DNA of 23,574 nt from a virus: positions 1 to 23,574 of IMG/VR virus record IMGVR_UViG_3300033153_002660. One strand, given 5' to 3'. Shown in pieces: positions 13,641 through 22,700 of this stretch (position 1 is its first letter; every line of letters begins with the position of its first letter). A program made the position numbers and the translations under genes. The notes under the pieces are model-generated. The model was not told where the DNA came from and searched no databases. It saw nothing but the letters and a program-made list of their open reading frames with translations.

Positions 13641-15001
13641 TGATTCTTAGACGAATGGCGTTGTCAAGGACGCAAGAAATAGTAGAATACGACGACGGTT
13701 CTATAAAGCGTCTTTGTTACGCAAAGCATAATCCGCATTTCTTTAAAGATAAACGTGGACGTTTATATCCTATAGAACTTTTCCCTCATAGAGATAGAAC
13801 CCCCAATCGAGAAAGTATTTATGTTTGGCGAAATAATGTCTGTTCAGTGGGAATTAAAAGATCAGGAAATAAGCGAAAGTACTTGGGAATCAGGCCAGAC
13901 ACAGAGCAGGAAGAAGGAAAAGAACAGCTTGAATTTTCTATAGATAGTATAAGATTAGACAATGCTCCGACAACAGTAGACCTTTACGAACCGTCTAGAA
14001 TAGAACCACATATAATTAGAACTGGTGTTATGACTATTATTAATACCAGACAAGGTGTTAAACAACTCTATAAAGTTACGAATCCAATAAGAAACTTTGA
14101 GATTAGATTAAAGCTTGACTTAACTGGACTTGTAGTAAAGCCTACAGGAAAGAATTTTGATTTCTTCAGCGCTGAAAGTAAAAAGTTTCGATTTAGAATC
14201 AGACCTCCTGTTTATTTAGATCAAGAGTTTAATCCAATTTTAGATAGTAATATTACACATAGTTTAGTTAAGGAAGGCGGAGACTGGATATATACTAAAA
14301 AGAATTTAACTTCGATAGATACTTCAGGTTCTTTTACGCCTTACTATATTGATGCAGATATAGTTTATAGCTCTACAGCTGACGGATATGTTTTAGGTTC
14401 TAATGCTTCGTGGGCTACGGCGAGAACTACTCCAACAGATGTCGATTCGACATCAGCTCACGCAGTTACAGGAACAGCGAATAAGTCATTAACTGATACA
14501 TATATGATCTATCGTGGCTTCTATATGTTCGATACTTCAGGAGTAGTAGCAGCTGCTGGTGCATGTTCGTTATTTATAAGAGGACATACCGATAGCACAG
14601 GCACAATGTACGATGTCTGTGCTATGGAAGGAACACAAGGAGATACATTAACTACAGGAGACTATAACGCATTTACAGGAGTTTATTACGGAATAGTCGA
14701 TCCTTGGGTCGCTTCTGATTGGAATGAAATAGTCTTTAACGATCTAGGTTGCGGAAATATTAATGGGGGCGGAACTACATATATTTGTTGTAGAAATTAT
14801 ACACATGATTATTCTAATACTCCTGTAGGTGTAACCTCCGCACATCAAGGATATTATACAGATCAAGCAGGGCAGGATTACGATCCATACCTTTCAATAG
14901 ATGCACTTTGGCCGCACAAAGTTTATGGTATAGATGCTCCGCAGAAGATTGTAACTATAGATGGACACTATATTCAATCTTTTGCGACAGTAGATAAGTA
15001 A
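13640..15001 (+). CDS. Fibre-like virion protein with C-terminal beta-sandwich domain
   Basis: A 453-residue protein translated with a one-base overlap from the previous gene. Residues 1-110 are a charged N-terminal domain with IYVWRNNVCSVGIKR and LEFSIDSIRLD. Residues 110-230 are a second beta-type region. Residues 235-422 form a domain with IVYSSTADGYV, YRGFYMFDTSGV at 291-301, WNEIVFNDLG at 361-370 and DPYLSI at 415-420. These last motifs reappear in the protein at the left edge, so the phage carries the domain twice. I infer a jelly-roll or carbohydrate-binding-like fold from the pattern. No catalytic residues are apparent. Copy 3 of the palindrome follows 12 nt after the stop. Confidence 0.65.
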   Translation: MILRRMALSRTQEIVEYDDGSIKRLCYAKHNPHFFKDKRGRLYPIELFPHRDRTPNRESIYVWRNNVCSVGIKRSGNKRKYLGIRPDTEQEEGKEQLEFSIDSIRLDNAPTTVDLYEPSRIEPHIIRTGVMTIINTRQGVKQLYKVTNPIRNFEIRLKLDLTGLVVKPTGKNFDFFSAESKKFRFRIRPPVYLDQEFNPILDSNITHSLVKEGGDWIYTKKNLTSIDTSGSFTPYYIDADIVYSSTADGYVLGSNASWATARTTPTDVDSTSAHAVTGTANKSLTDTYMIYRGFYMFDTSGVVAAAGACSLFIRGHTDSTGTMYDVCAMEGTQGDTLTTGDYNAFTGVYYGIVDPWVASDWNEIVFNDLGCGNINGGGTTYICCRNYTHDYSNTPVGVTSAHQGYYTDQAGQDYDPYLSIDALWPHKVYGIDAPQKIVTIDGHYIQSFATVDK

Positions 15002-15012
15002 AAATTAAAGGA

Positions 15013-15043
15013 TAGATTATAATGATTTTTTCATTAAAATCTA
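15013..15043. repeat. Palindrome family, copy 3, directly before the spike gene
   Basis: Arms TAGATTATAATGA and TCATTAAAATCTA around a TTTTT centre, with one mismatch. It ends 7 nt before the ATG of the spike gene, and the intervening bases (ATAAAAT) contain no Shine-Dalgarno sequence. Left arm and centre are identical to the inner part of copy 2. Confidence 0.85.
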
Positions 15044-15050
15044 ATAAAAT

Positions 15051-16367
15051 ATGTCAGACTTAGAGTATAAATTTCCATCGCTTTTGACAAACTACAGTAA
15101 TCCTACAGAATCTCTTCGTGGATTAACTCGAGCTTTAGAGATTATGAGTTCTGAAATCGTTAAGGCAGTTAACACGAAACAGGATAAGCATTATAGGCGT
15201 GTCTTAGTTTTCCCCCCATCTACAGTAGTAGGCTCAAATGTTTTAAAACCTGATGGTACCTGGGTTGATGTAACTGGGACTACAACTGCTGGTTTGCAAG
15301 AGGCTATAGATGTAATGGCAGCAGTTGAAGGTTGGGATTTAGAAATAATTGGTGGAGAAGAACCAATAACAAGAGGTGCTATTGTATATAATGTATCAGA
15401 TACTTTATCATTTCCTCCCATGCAAGGGAAAAGTATAAAAATTGGGGCTGCCACTATCAACTGTAATAATTCAATAGGTGCAGGCGCCGGCATACAGTTT
15501 GATACTTGTTTAATGGTTGACTTTGATATAAGTGGAGGACAAATAGTGTACGGTACAACAAATACTGCCTTTAATGTTCTATTTCAACCTACAAATCCTG
15601 CCCCCCTTGATACATGGGTAACGGGTATAGCTGATTCTACATTCAAATTTGGGGCGATAGCTACTAACCCAACAGTGGCAGGTACTGCATCTGTAAGATT
15701 CAATAATACCATAGGGGGAATGGGTAGTAATTATTTTGAGTTTCAAGAAATCAATGGTGGATATGAAGGTATTAGTATTGTAGGCATGACATCAACCACT
15801 GCCTTTCAAAATAACTTTATCAAATGTCCTCACGTTCATGGATTTGGAGATGCCGCACTGCAATTAGGTAGTGACGCTGCTAGTAAGTATGCCTATGGTA
15901 ATGATATTCACATAGTAACTCAAAGAGATGCAGCACAGACTCCTACTAGAAGATTAGACATTTGGGGTTATAATAATACTATAAGGGCGCAACTTTATTC
16001 TGATAGTGATGCTGTTAGTAATGTAGTTTGGGAATCGACCTCTTACGGAAATCTTCTTATAACAAACTCAATAGATATGAATAAGATAATTAATTCTGCT
16101 ACTATAAAAACAAATAGAATTATTTACCCAAGAGTTAAACTATATGGGGCAATAGACGTAGGTGCCTCACCAAATATCTATCAAAATGTATCTTCTTTTA
16201 ATGAAGTAGTTATAGTCAGTGGAGGAACCGTTTCAAATATTGATTATAGCACCGACAACGTTACTTTTTATGACGCTGGAGCAACATCTGGAAGTTTCCC
16301 TTTGCCTATTGGAACTTATTTAAGAGTAACATATACAGCTGCTCCAACTATGTATAGAATCTATTAA
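15051..16367 (+). CDS. Tail spike or fibre, probable receptor-binding protein
   Basis: A 438-residue protein. Residues 1-50 (SDLEYKFPSLLTNYSNPTESLRGLTRALE...) look like a helical virion anchor. Residues 70-340 resemble a parallel beta-helix: repeated short strands with Gly/Asn turns, such as GDAALQLGSDAASKYAYGNDIHIVTQ and GYNNTIRAQLYSDSD. The last 60 residues have a different, beta-type composition and could be a trimerising or binding tip. No glycosidase or lyase active site can be pointed to. Arginine codons shift from mostly CGN in the first 60 codons (three of four) to none of ten afterwards, which suggests the distal part came from elsewhere. Start is an ATG with no Shine-Dalgarno sequence, next to palindrome copy 3. 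Confidence 0.75.
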   Translation: MSDLEYKFPSLLTNYSNPTESLRGLTRALEIMSSEIVKAVNTKQDKHYRRVLVFPPSTVVGSNVLKPDGTWVDVTGTTTAGLQEAIDVMAAVEGWDLEIIGGEEPITRGAIVYNVSDTLSFPPMQGKSIKIGAATINCNNSIGAGAGIQFDTCLMVDFDISGGQIVYGTTNTAFNVLFQPTNPAPLDTWVTGIADSTFKFGAIATNPTVAGTASVRFNNTIGGMGSNYFEFQEINGGYEGISIVGMTSTTAFQNNFIKCPHVHGFGDAALQLGSDAASKYAYGNDIHIVTQRDAAQTPTRRLDIWGYNNTIRAQLYSDSDAVSNVVWESTSYGNLLITNSIDMNKIINSATIKTNRIIYPRVKLYGAIDVGASPNIYQNVSSFNEVVIVSGGTVSNIDYSTDNVTFYDAGATSGSFPLPIGTYLRVTYTAAPTMYRIY

Positions 16368-16427
16368 TAATGAATGAAGAAACTCAATAAATACTTTTTT
16401 CACATATAGACTATATTAGAGGTTATA

Positions 16428-18182
16428 ATGCCAGATTGGGAAAGACTTATTTTAGATAACTTAACAAAAGGCTATGATGTTCGGCAACCTCCGAATAAGC
16501 TTCCGCCAGGAGCTTCTCCATTTATAGAAAACCTGATTTTCAATCAAGGTAGGTTAGAGACTGACGACGGCTATTTGAAAAAGGGAGCTCAGGTTCAAAA
16601 GCATCCTAGATTAATATATCAGTTTACAAGAACTTCAGGAACTACGGAAGTTGTAGTTATTACAGACCAAGCTTTTATAATTTGGACAGTTAATCAATGG
16701 CAGCGTGTAGGGAACGGAACAGCTACGACGTGTACAGGAATTCAAGCAGAAGGGACTACAAACCTAGTTGTCGCAGATTCGACAGGATTTACTGTAGGAA
16801 TGTGCGCAGGAATTATACTTGATAACGCAAAACAGCATTTAAGTACTATAATGGCAGTCCCAGATAGTACGCATGTAACTATAGAAAATGGCATTCCTGC
16901 AGGACGTACAGCGCCAGATGGTTCGGCTGTAATAGAAACTGTATTCTTAAACGGACAACCTACGCTTCCCGTAACTGCTGCTACATTTCCTGCTAGCGAT
17001 ATTATGCTCTTTACGAATGGAACAGACAACGTAAAGTATTATAATGGAGATGTCGTACAGGACGTTCCTAATCTCGTAACGGCTGTAGGAGGAGGAAACT
17101 GTTATGCTAGTATTGTACGAGTAAAGGATAATAAAGTCCTTCTATACAATATGAACGAAAACGGAACAAATTATGCACAAAGAGTTCGTTGGTGTGCTAC
17201 TGGAGACTATACGGATTGGACTACTTCCGGTGATGCGGGTTTTGAGGATTTATACGGAAGTGAAGACCCGATAACGGCGGCTGAAAAACTAGGCCCTTAT
17301 ATGATAGTCTATAGAGAGAATTCTATCGAAAGGCAAGAATGGGTAGGTTCTGCTTCCTTACTGTATAGTTTCGAGAAGACAATTACATCTGACGGAGTAT
17401 CTTCCGTTAATGCTATAATCAGAGATAAGTCTGTGCATATTGTAGTAGGTAACCAGGGATTCTATATTTATGATGGAGGCTATCAACTAGTTGAATTCGG
17501 ACAGGAAGTCTTTGATAAGATTTTTGGACAATCTGCTACGATCTCGACAATGTATAAAATAAATATAGCTACTGCCTACATAGATAGATTAAAACGCTAT
17601 TACTTTCTAATTCCTTCCGATTCAGAGGTATGGCCTAGTAGATGTTGGATATATAGTATAATAGATACAGCATGGACGTCTAGAGTATTTAGTGAAAATG
17701 TAAGTTTTATGGTTCCTGTCGAAGTTTCTTCTGGTACTACGTGGGCAGAAGCTAGTGGAGAAACTTGGGACGATCCTGCGTGGAATATAGCTTGGAATGA
17801 CATCTCTCTAATGTCAGGTAGTTCGGATATATTCTTCATAGGCGAGGATGATAATATATATAGTTATAATAATACCTATACGGATGATAACGGAACTGAT
17901 ATAATCGGAGAGTATCATACATCTGAAATCTACACAGAAACGGGGCAGATTAGAGTCAATAGGATCGAGGTAAAGGCAAAAGGTTCTTCGATAACTGTAG
18001 AGTATTCAGAAGATTCCGGAGCGACCTGGAGTTCTTACGGAACGTTAACACCTGGAAGTGCTTATGTTTTACAGTCTATATGGAAACAACTTATTGTTCC
18101 TAGAGTAATGTTTAGGTTTACAGGAACACAATTCGGGTTGGATAGAATTTTAATCGAGTGGAGAACTGAGAGTATATATTAA
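16428..18182 (+). CDS. Tail nozzle-like beta-propeller protein
   Basis: A 584-residue protein. It begins with a typical anchor, LILDNLTKGYDVRQPPNKLPPGASPFIENLIFNQGRLE, which I recall from the nozzle or tail stabilisation proteins of podoviruses (the class that includes T7 gp12 and P22 gp10). The following region has blade-like repeats: KVLLYNMNENG, RVRWCATGDYTDWT at about 250-265, AAEKLGPYMIVYRENSIERQEW, SSVNAIIRDKSVHIVVGNQGFYIYDGG and RCWIYSIIDTAWT. The C-terminal part contains IRVNRIEVKAKGSSITVEYSEDSG. It would form the distal tube of the short tail. It is preceded by a 60-nt gap with an AGAGG site and a small ATATAG-A-CTATAT palindrome at 16404-16416. Confidence 0.75.
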   Translation: MPDWERLILDNLTKGYDVRQPPNKLPPGASPFIENLIFNQGRLETDDGYLKKGAQVQKHPRLIYQFTRTSGTTEVVVITDQAFIIWTVNQWQRVGNGTATTCTGIQAEGTTNLVVADSTGFTVGMCAGIILDNAKQHLSTIMAVPDSTHVTIENGIPAGRTAPDGSAVIETVFLNGQPTLPVTAATFPASDIMLFTNGTDNVKYYNGDVVQDVPNLVTAVGGGNCYASIVRVKDNKVLLYNMNENGTNYAQRVRWCATGDYTDWTTSGDAGFEDLYGSEDPITAAEKLGPYMIVYRENSIERQEWVGSASLLYSFEKTITSDGVSSVNAIIRDKSVHIVVGNQGFYIYDGGYQLVEFGQEVFDKIFGQSATISTMYKINIATAYIDRLKRYYFLIPSDSEVWPSRCWIYSIIDTAWTSRVFSENVSFMVPVEVSSGTTWAEASGETWDDPAWNIAWNDISLMSGSSDIFFIGEDDNIYSYNNTYTDDNGTDIIGEYHTSEIYTETGQIRVNRIEVKAKGSSITVEYSEDSGATWSSYGTLTPGSAYVLQSIWKQLIVPRVMFRFTGTQFGLDRILIEWRTESIY

Positions 18183-18194
18183 AGGAGGTCTATT

Positions 18195-19019
18195 ATGGGA
18201 TGGGGATCAGTAGTTGGAGCAGTAGTTGGCGGTTTATCCTCGTTGAATAAAAGTAAACAAAAAGATAAAGTCAAATCAGCTCCCTTGTGGAATACTTGGC
18301 AAAAATCAATAGCGCCATTTCTTAATCCGTATCTTATGCGAGGCACAGAACTTCCTGTCGATCCTGGACAGACAGCGTTATCGACAGCCTCGTTAACGGC
18401 TATGGAACAGTTCGCACAAAATATGTACGGGGGAGGCGCCGGGGCTGACCGAGGTATGAAAGGACAGGGGGAAGACGCACTCAAGCATGTGCTTGCGCAA
18501 GGACCTACAAATGTAGAAGACTTCTATAAAACAAATATAGAACATCCGATGTTAGAATCCTTTAAGCAAGATATTATGCCGGCGATATCTAGAGAATACA
18601 CTCCATCAGGATTCTGGAGTTCTGAAAGAACTAGAACTGAAGAGCGCTCGAGAGAAGATCTTCTTGACGCTTTAGTGCAAGCTAAGGCTGGACTAGAATA
18701 TAAGTCTAGAGAAGACAATCTTAATAGACTTTTACAGGCTTCCGGAATGGCTAGAGACTTCTCGACTAGAGATCTTACAGAACTTGCAACTTTATTCGGT
18801 GCTGGTGAGCAACAGTACGGAAGGGAGAAGGCTGTTTTAGACGAACAACAAAGAAGAGAAGAGGTAAGAAATAGAGCAATCCTTGCCGCTCTTGGACTTT
18901 CTACACAGGAAAATATTGCGTTTACTGGCGGCGGACAGGGAAATATTTTACCTTATGCCCTCGGTTCCCTAGGAGAAGCTTTCGATCAGACTAAGTGGGG
19001 AAAATCGCTTAATAAGTAG
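18195..19019 (+). CDS. Putative internal virion / DNA-ejection protein
   Basis: A 274-residue protein with AAAGGAGG upstream. The N-terminus (MGWGSVVGAVVGGLSS) is glycine-rich and hydrophobic, as in many phage ejection proteins that insert into membranes. The rest is helical and polar, with SLTAMEQFAQNMYGGGAGADRGMKG at about 66-90, PSGFWSSERTRTEERSREDLL at about 135-156 and a basic region with GREKAVLDEQQRREEVRNRAIL. The C-terminus is Gly-rich again. The call follows from composition and its place after the nozzle and before two more helical proteins. No enzyme motif is visible. Confidence 0.6.
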   Translation: MGWGSVVGAVVGGLSSLNKSKQKDKVKSAPLWNTWQKSIAPFLNPYLMRGTELPVDPGQTALSTASLTAMEQFAQNMYGGGAGADRGMKGQGEDALKHVLAQGPTNVEDFYKTNIEHPMLESFKQDIMPAISREYTPSGFWSSERTRTEERSREDLLDALVQAKAGLEYKSREDNLNRLLQASGMARDFSTRDLTELATLFGAGEQQYGREKAVLDEQQRREEVRNRAILAALGLSTQENIAFTGGGQGNILPYALGSLGEAFDQTKWGKSLNK

Positions 19020-19030
19020 GAGGATAAATT

Positions 19031-19708
19031 ATGGCTACAGTAGTTCATAGACAAAGAGATGATACTGGTGTTGAGTTTTTTAAAGAACTATACAGAGGAA
19101 TACAGCAAAGGAAAGCTGAGGCTAGAGAAGCAAAAGAGTATCAAAGGAGACTAGACGAACAACGAAAATATTTCGAGGATATTCTTAGACCTAAACAACT
19201 AGAGGATAAAATAGACTTTCTCAAAGCGGAAAAAGAGGCGCAGTTAGGAGTTTTAAGAGACAAGGAACTATTAGACCTTAAACTTGAACAAGGTATAACT
19301 AAAGCAATTAAAGATCGAACAAAACAACAACGTGATATAGACGCTAGAAAAGAAGCTGCGAAACTTAAGGCAGATGCTGCGCTTAGAGCGGCTGAAAAAT
19401 TAGCTAAAGCAAAAGAAACACGGTATGAAGAAGTAGATCAAAATAAATTCCTAGAGTGGTTTAACGAGGAGTCTCAGAGACTTAGTTCCGCAAGTGCTGG
19501 AATAAAGGAACAGTTTGTTAAGACGGCACAGTTGAGAGCAAATGCACTCGGTCTTCCTTATACAGTTGGATTAAAGGAGGGGGCATATTTTGGACTCGGT
19601 AAATCTTCCTTTACTTTAACAGATGAAGGTGGCGAGGACGTATCTTCTAAGGCTACAAAAAATATTAAAGGAACAATAGACGATCCGTATAACATAAACT
19701 GGGATTAA
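19031..19708 (+). CDS. Coiled-coil virion protein, probable ejection protein
   Basis: A 225-residue protein with TAGGAGG upstream, where TAG is the stop of the previous gene. Residues 20-135 are almost entirely charged helix (Lys/Glu/Arg/Ala with long heptad runs such as KAEAREAKEYQRRLDEQRKY and AALRAAEKLAKAKE), so a long coiled coil is likely. Residues 136-175 hold a second helical pair, and the final 50 residues are loop-like with YFGLGKSSFTLTDEGGEDV. There is no membrane segment. The place between a Gly-rich ejection candidate and the very large gene downstream suggests it belongs to the ejected protein set. Confidence 0.6.
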   Translation: MATVVHRQRDDTGVEFFKELYRGIQQRKAEAREAKEYQRRLDEQRKYFEDILRPKQLEDKIDFLKAEKEAQLGVLRDKELLDLKLEQGITKAIKDRTKQQRDIDARKEAAKLKADAALRAAEKLAKAKETRYEEVDQNKFLEWFNEESQRLSSASAGIKEQFVKTAQLRANALGLPYTVGLKEGAYFGLGKSSFTLTDEGGEDVSSKATKNIKGTIDDPYNINWD

Positions 19709-19714
19709 TTTTAA

Positions 19715-19745
19715 TAGATTATAATGAAATTTTCATTGAAATCTA
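19715..19745. repeat. Palindrome family, copy 4, before the large ejection gene
   Basis: Arms TAGATTATAATGA and TCATTGAAATCTA around an AATTT centre. The left arm equals those of copies 2 and 3, the right arm and centre equal those of copy 1. There is one mismatch and one G-U position. It ends 12 nt before the ATG at 19758, with a short AAGGA between that could serve as a ribosome site. Confidence 0.85.
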
Positions 19746-19757
19746 AGGATAAATATT

Positions 19758-22700
19758 ATGCCTTTTATGATAACTCCAGCTAGTAAGAATATTCGATTCA
19801 CGATACCTAAAGATAAAGAAGCAGATATAGACGCAGATCGGGTATGGGAAGAAAAACTATCTAGCCATGTCAAAGCTCTTCCTTATATGCCTGAAGGATA
19901 CCAGAAAGGATACGGGAGAGGTTCTATTTTCGGGGCTAGTGATCCTGAAAACCTAGACACTGAAATAGCACAGGTAGCTTCCAGTATTACAGAAGACGAT
20001 CCAGATAAAGAAATTAATATTGTAGCTGGCCAGATGGTAGGAGCGAGGGATAAGTTAATAGATACCTATAGACCATATCGTTCTGATGTAATTACTCGCT
20101 TAGGTACACACAGTATGACAGGTGATAGAGTAGGAAAACTCGGAACACAAACGGTTAGAGTTTTAAAAACAGGCACAACAAAAGATGGAACTAGAATTGC
20201 TAAACTCGAAGACGGTAGAATTGTTCCTATGCTTCTAACAAACGATGTTAGACTTCTAGCAAATCCTCGAGACAGTGAGGAGGAGATTCGAGCTAGAGAA
20301 GTTGAAAAATATATAGGAGAAGAAGACTTAGATAAGTTTCGAGCAGACGCTTACGGAGAAATAACTGAACCTCTTTCTGTAACAGTTGGACAGGTAGCAA
20401 AGCATTGGTTACTAGATCCTGCTATGCGAGCTACTGGTATTGTTTTCGGGATTCTTCCACCTGTGCAAGCAGTAGCATTAGGTGCAGGAATGGCGAAAGG
20501 GATACAGGATATTAGAATAGAATCAAGGGGTAGCTACCTAGCAGATAATTTTCATGTTTTACATGAGGGTATAATAAGCTCTTATAAAGCAGCGTTCGAG
20601 AAAGGTTCTTTCGGTGTACTTCCGAACGAGATAATTAAGACAGGCTTTGGCAAAACTTTAGGTGAAGCTATTAACGAAAGTTTAGGTGTGTCAAACGATC
20701 CTGGAAAGCGAACTATGTTAAACGAAGCGAAGAGGATGGTTGGAAACTTCGCCGACATAACAATAGATACACTTTGTTTTCTAGCCGCTGACCGAACTCT
20801 TGGTGGACATGCCGCCGTTAATGCGCTTAGACAAGAAGTAAACGGAGTACATAGCGCTATAAATCAACAGGGTATATCAGCTTCAGCTAAAGCAGAAGGC
20901 GCAAAATTGTTAAAGGATAGTAAAGCACTTCTTGAGAATCGACAGCTTCTTATCCATACAATAGACACATTAAGAAAGTCTAAAAAGTTTCAGGAGATGC
21001 GAGTGTCTATGGCAAAGGCTGCGCATAACGCACAACTCCTCAAAGATAAAGAAATGATAGGACAAAGAGGGTCTGTGTTAAGAGGTATAAAAGGAACGAA
21101 GCATACTACAGCTAAGGCGGAAGAGATTAGAAATTTATTAAAAGATACTTCGTGGACACCTAATAATAGATATGCAGGCCTTCTTGATGATCACCCCGCT
21201 GTAGTTAATATGAATAGAATCAGAAAAGAACAAGGCCTTCCTCCGTATATATCTGAAGGAGGAAAGGAATTAATCGCTAGTGCCCAAAGAGAAGGGCTTA
21301 ATCAAGGACTTCAGAATGTAGTTAAGGAAGCAAAAGGATTCAATCCTGAAATGATTAAAGATGCTTTTGATAGGGTTACATCGATAAAAAAACCTAAAGT
21401 AAGTCCTGCAGATAGACTTCTTGCTAAGGAAATGCTACAGAAGATGGAAGTGTTTAGGGCTAGAGAATCAGAACTAGCCTTGAACGTTCAAAAAATGCTT
21501 ATAGCTGATACAAGAGAACTAAGACGTGCAGGAAAGTATACTCCGCAAGAAATAAGCTCAAGAGTTTATAGCACACTGTTGGATAAAAATAATCCCTATC
21601 ATAATATTTATAAACTAGTAAAAAGCCTCGGAGTCAAGATTAAAACTGTGCCAAAAACTGCAGGATCAGCCCGGGCTTTAGGTAAATATTCACCTGGCGA
21701 AAATACAATCGAAATTAGAGCTTTAGGTAGAGAAGGATTGATTAAACAGGAAGCTGAGGAGTTAATGACTACGTTAAACCATGAATGCTCGCATGCGTTG
21801 TCAAGTAACTTCAGTAAGATTTTTGGACGTAGTCTTAATACATCTATACGTTTGCGAGGATTGATGCAGGATCTCGATTCCCTCTCTAAACCTGAAATTA
21901 TAAAATTACACTTTAATCAACACTTTAAAGGCATACGTATAAAGCCTAACGGGGAACTTAATGTATTATACGTGCCAGAAGAGTTTGTCGCATACTCGTT
22001 GACTGATCCTAAAATAGCTGAATGGCTTATGAGTATACGTGTGCCTAGAGTACAGAAAGGTCTCACCGCACGTACTGTTTGGGAAGATATGGGAGATATA
22101 ATGCGAGAGTTGGTGGTTAAGGAAGCTGATTCTGTAAAAACTACTGACATTCTAAAGGCTAATCTAGATAGCGCATTCTCCGGAATGGTAGACATAGTTG
22201 CCGACATTTCTCCAGGAAGGATGAAGTTTGGGTTGAGTCCTTATACAATAAAACATGGAGTTAAGCAAGACCCAGGTATGGTGACGTTCGAATCTATGGG
22301 ACTTCAAAATATCTATGAATCAATCGAAAAAGGAATTAAGGCAGGAACAGGAATTTATAAAAACTGGAAGACGAAAGATACACAAACAGCTAAAGAACAA
22401 CAAACAGCTAAAGAACAACTCAACGATGTTTTTGATTTAGTTAGTGAAATTCTAAGACACGAGTATGGAAAGGAAACCTTCGGAGTAAGCGCTACAAAGA
22501 CTATAATACAAGCAGCAAGAGAAGTCGGAAGCACGATTAAGATGCGGAGAGGTTTTAAACCTTACTTATTAAAGGCTGATAAGTCTCGAATTCCTCTAGG
22601 AGAAGTAAGCACGAGTAGAAGAAAGGTAATGGACAACGCTGCAAAAGCCTTAGGTCTAGGCGATACAGCAGAAGGATATAAACAAGAAGTTGCCGATGTA

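Noticed and set aside
15051-16367. A diversity-generating retroelement target in the spike gene
   Set aside because: No reverse transcriptase gene and no template-like near-repeat of the 3' end were seen in the window.
16404-16429. Promoter in the 60-nt gap before the nozzle gene (TTCACA and TATAAT)
   Set aside because: The TATAAT overlaps the start codon, so transcription would begin inside the gene; the -35-like string is weak.
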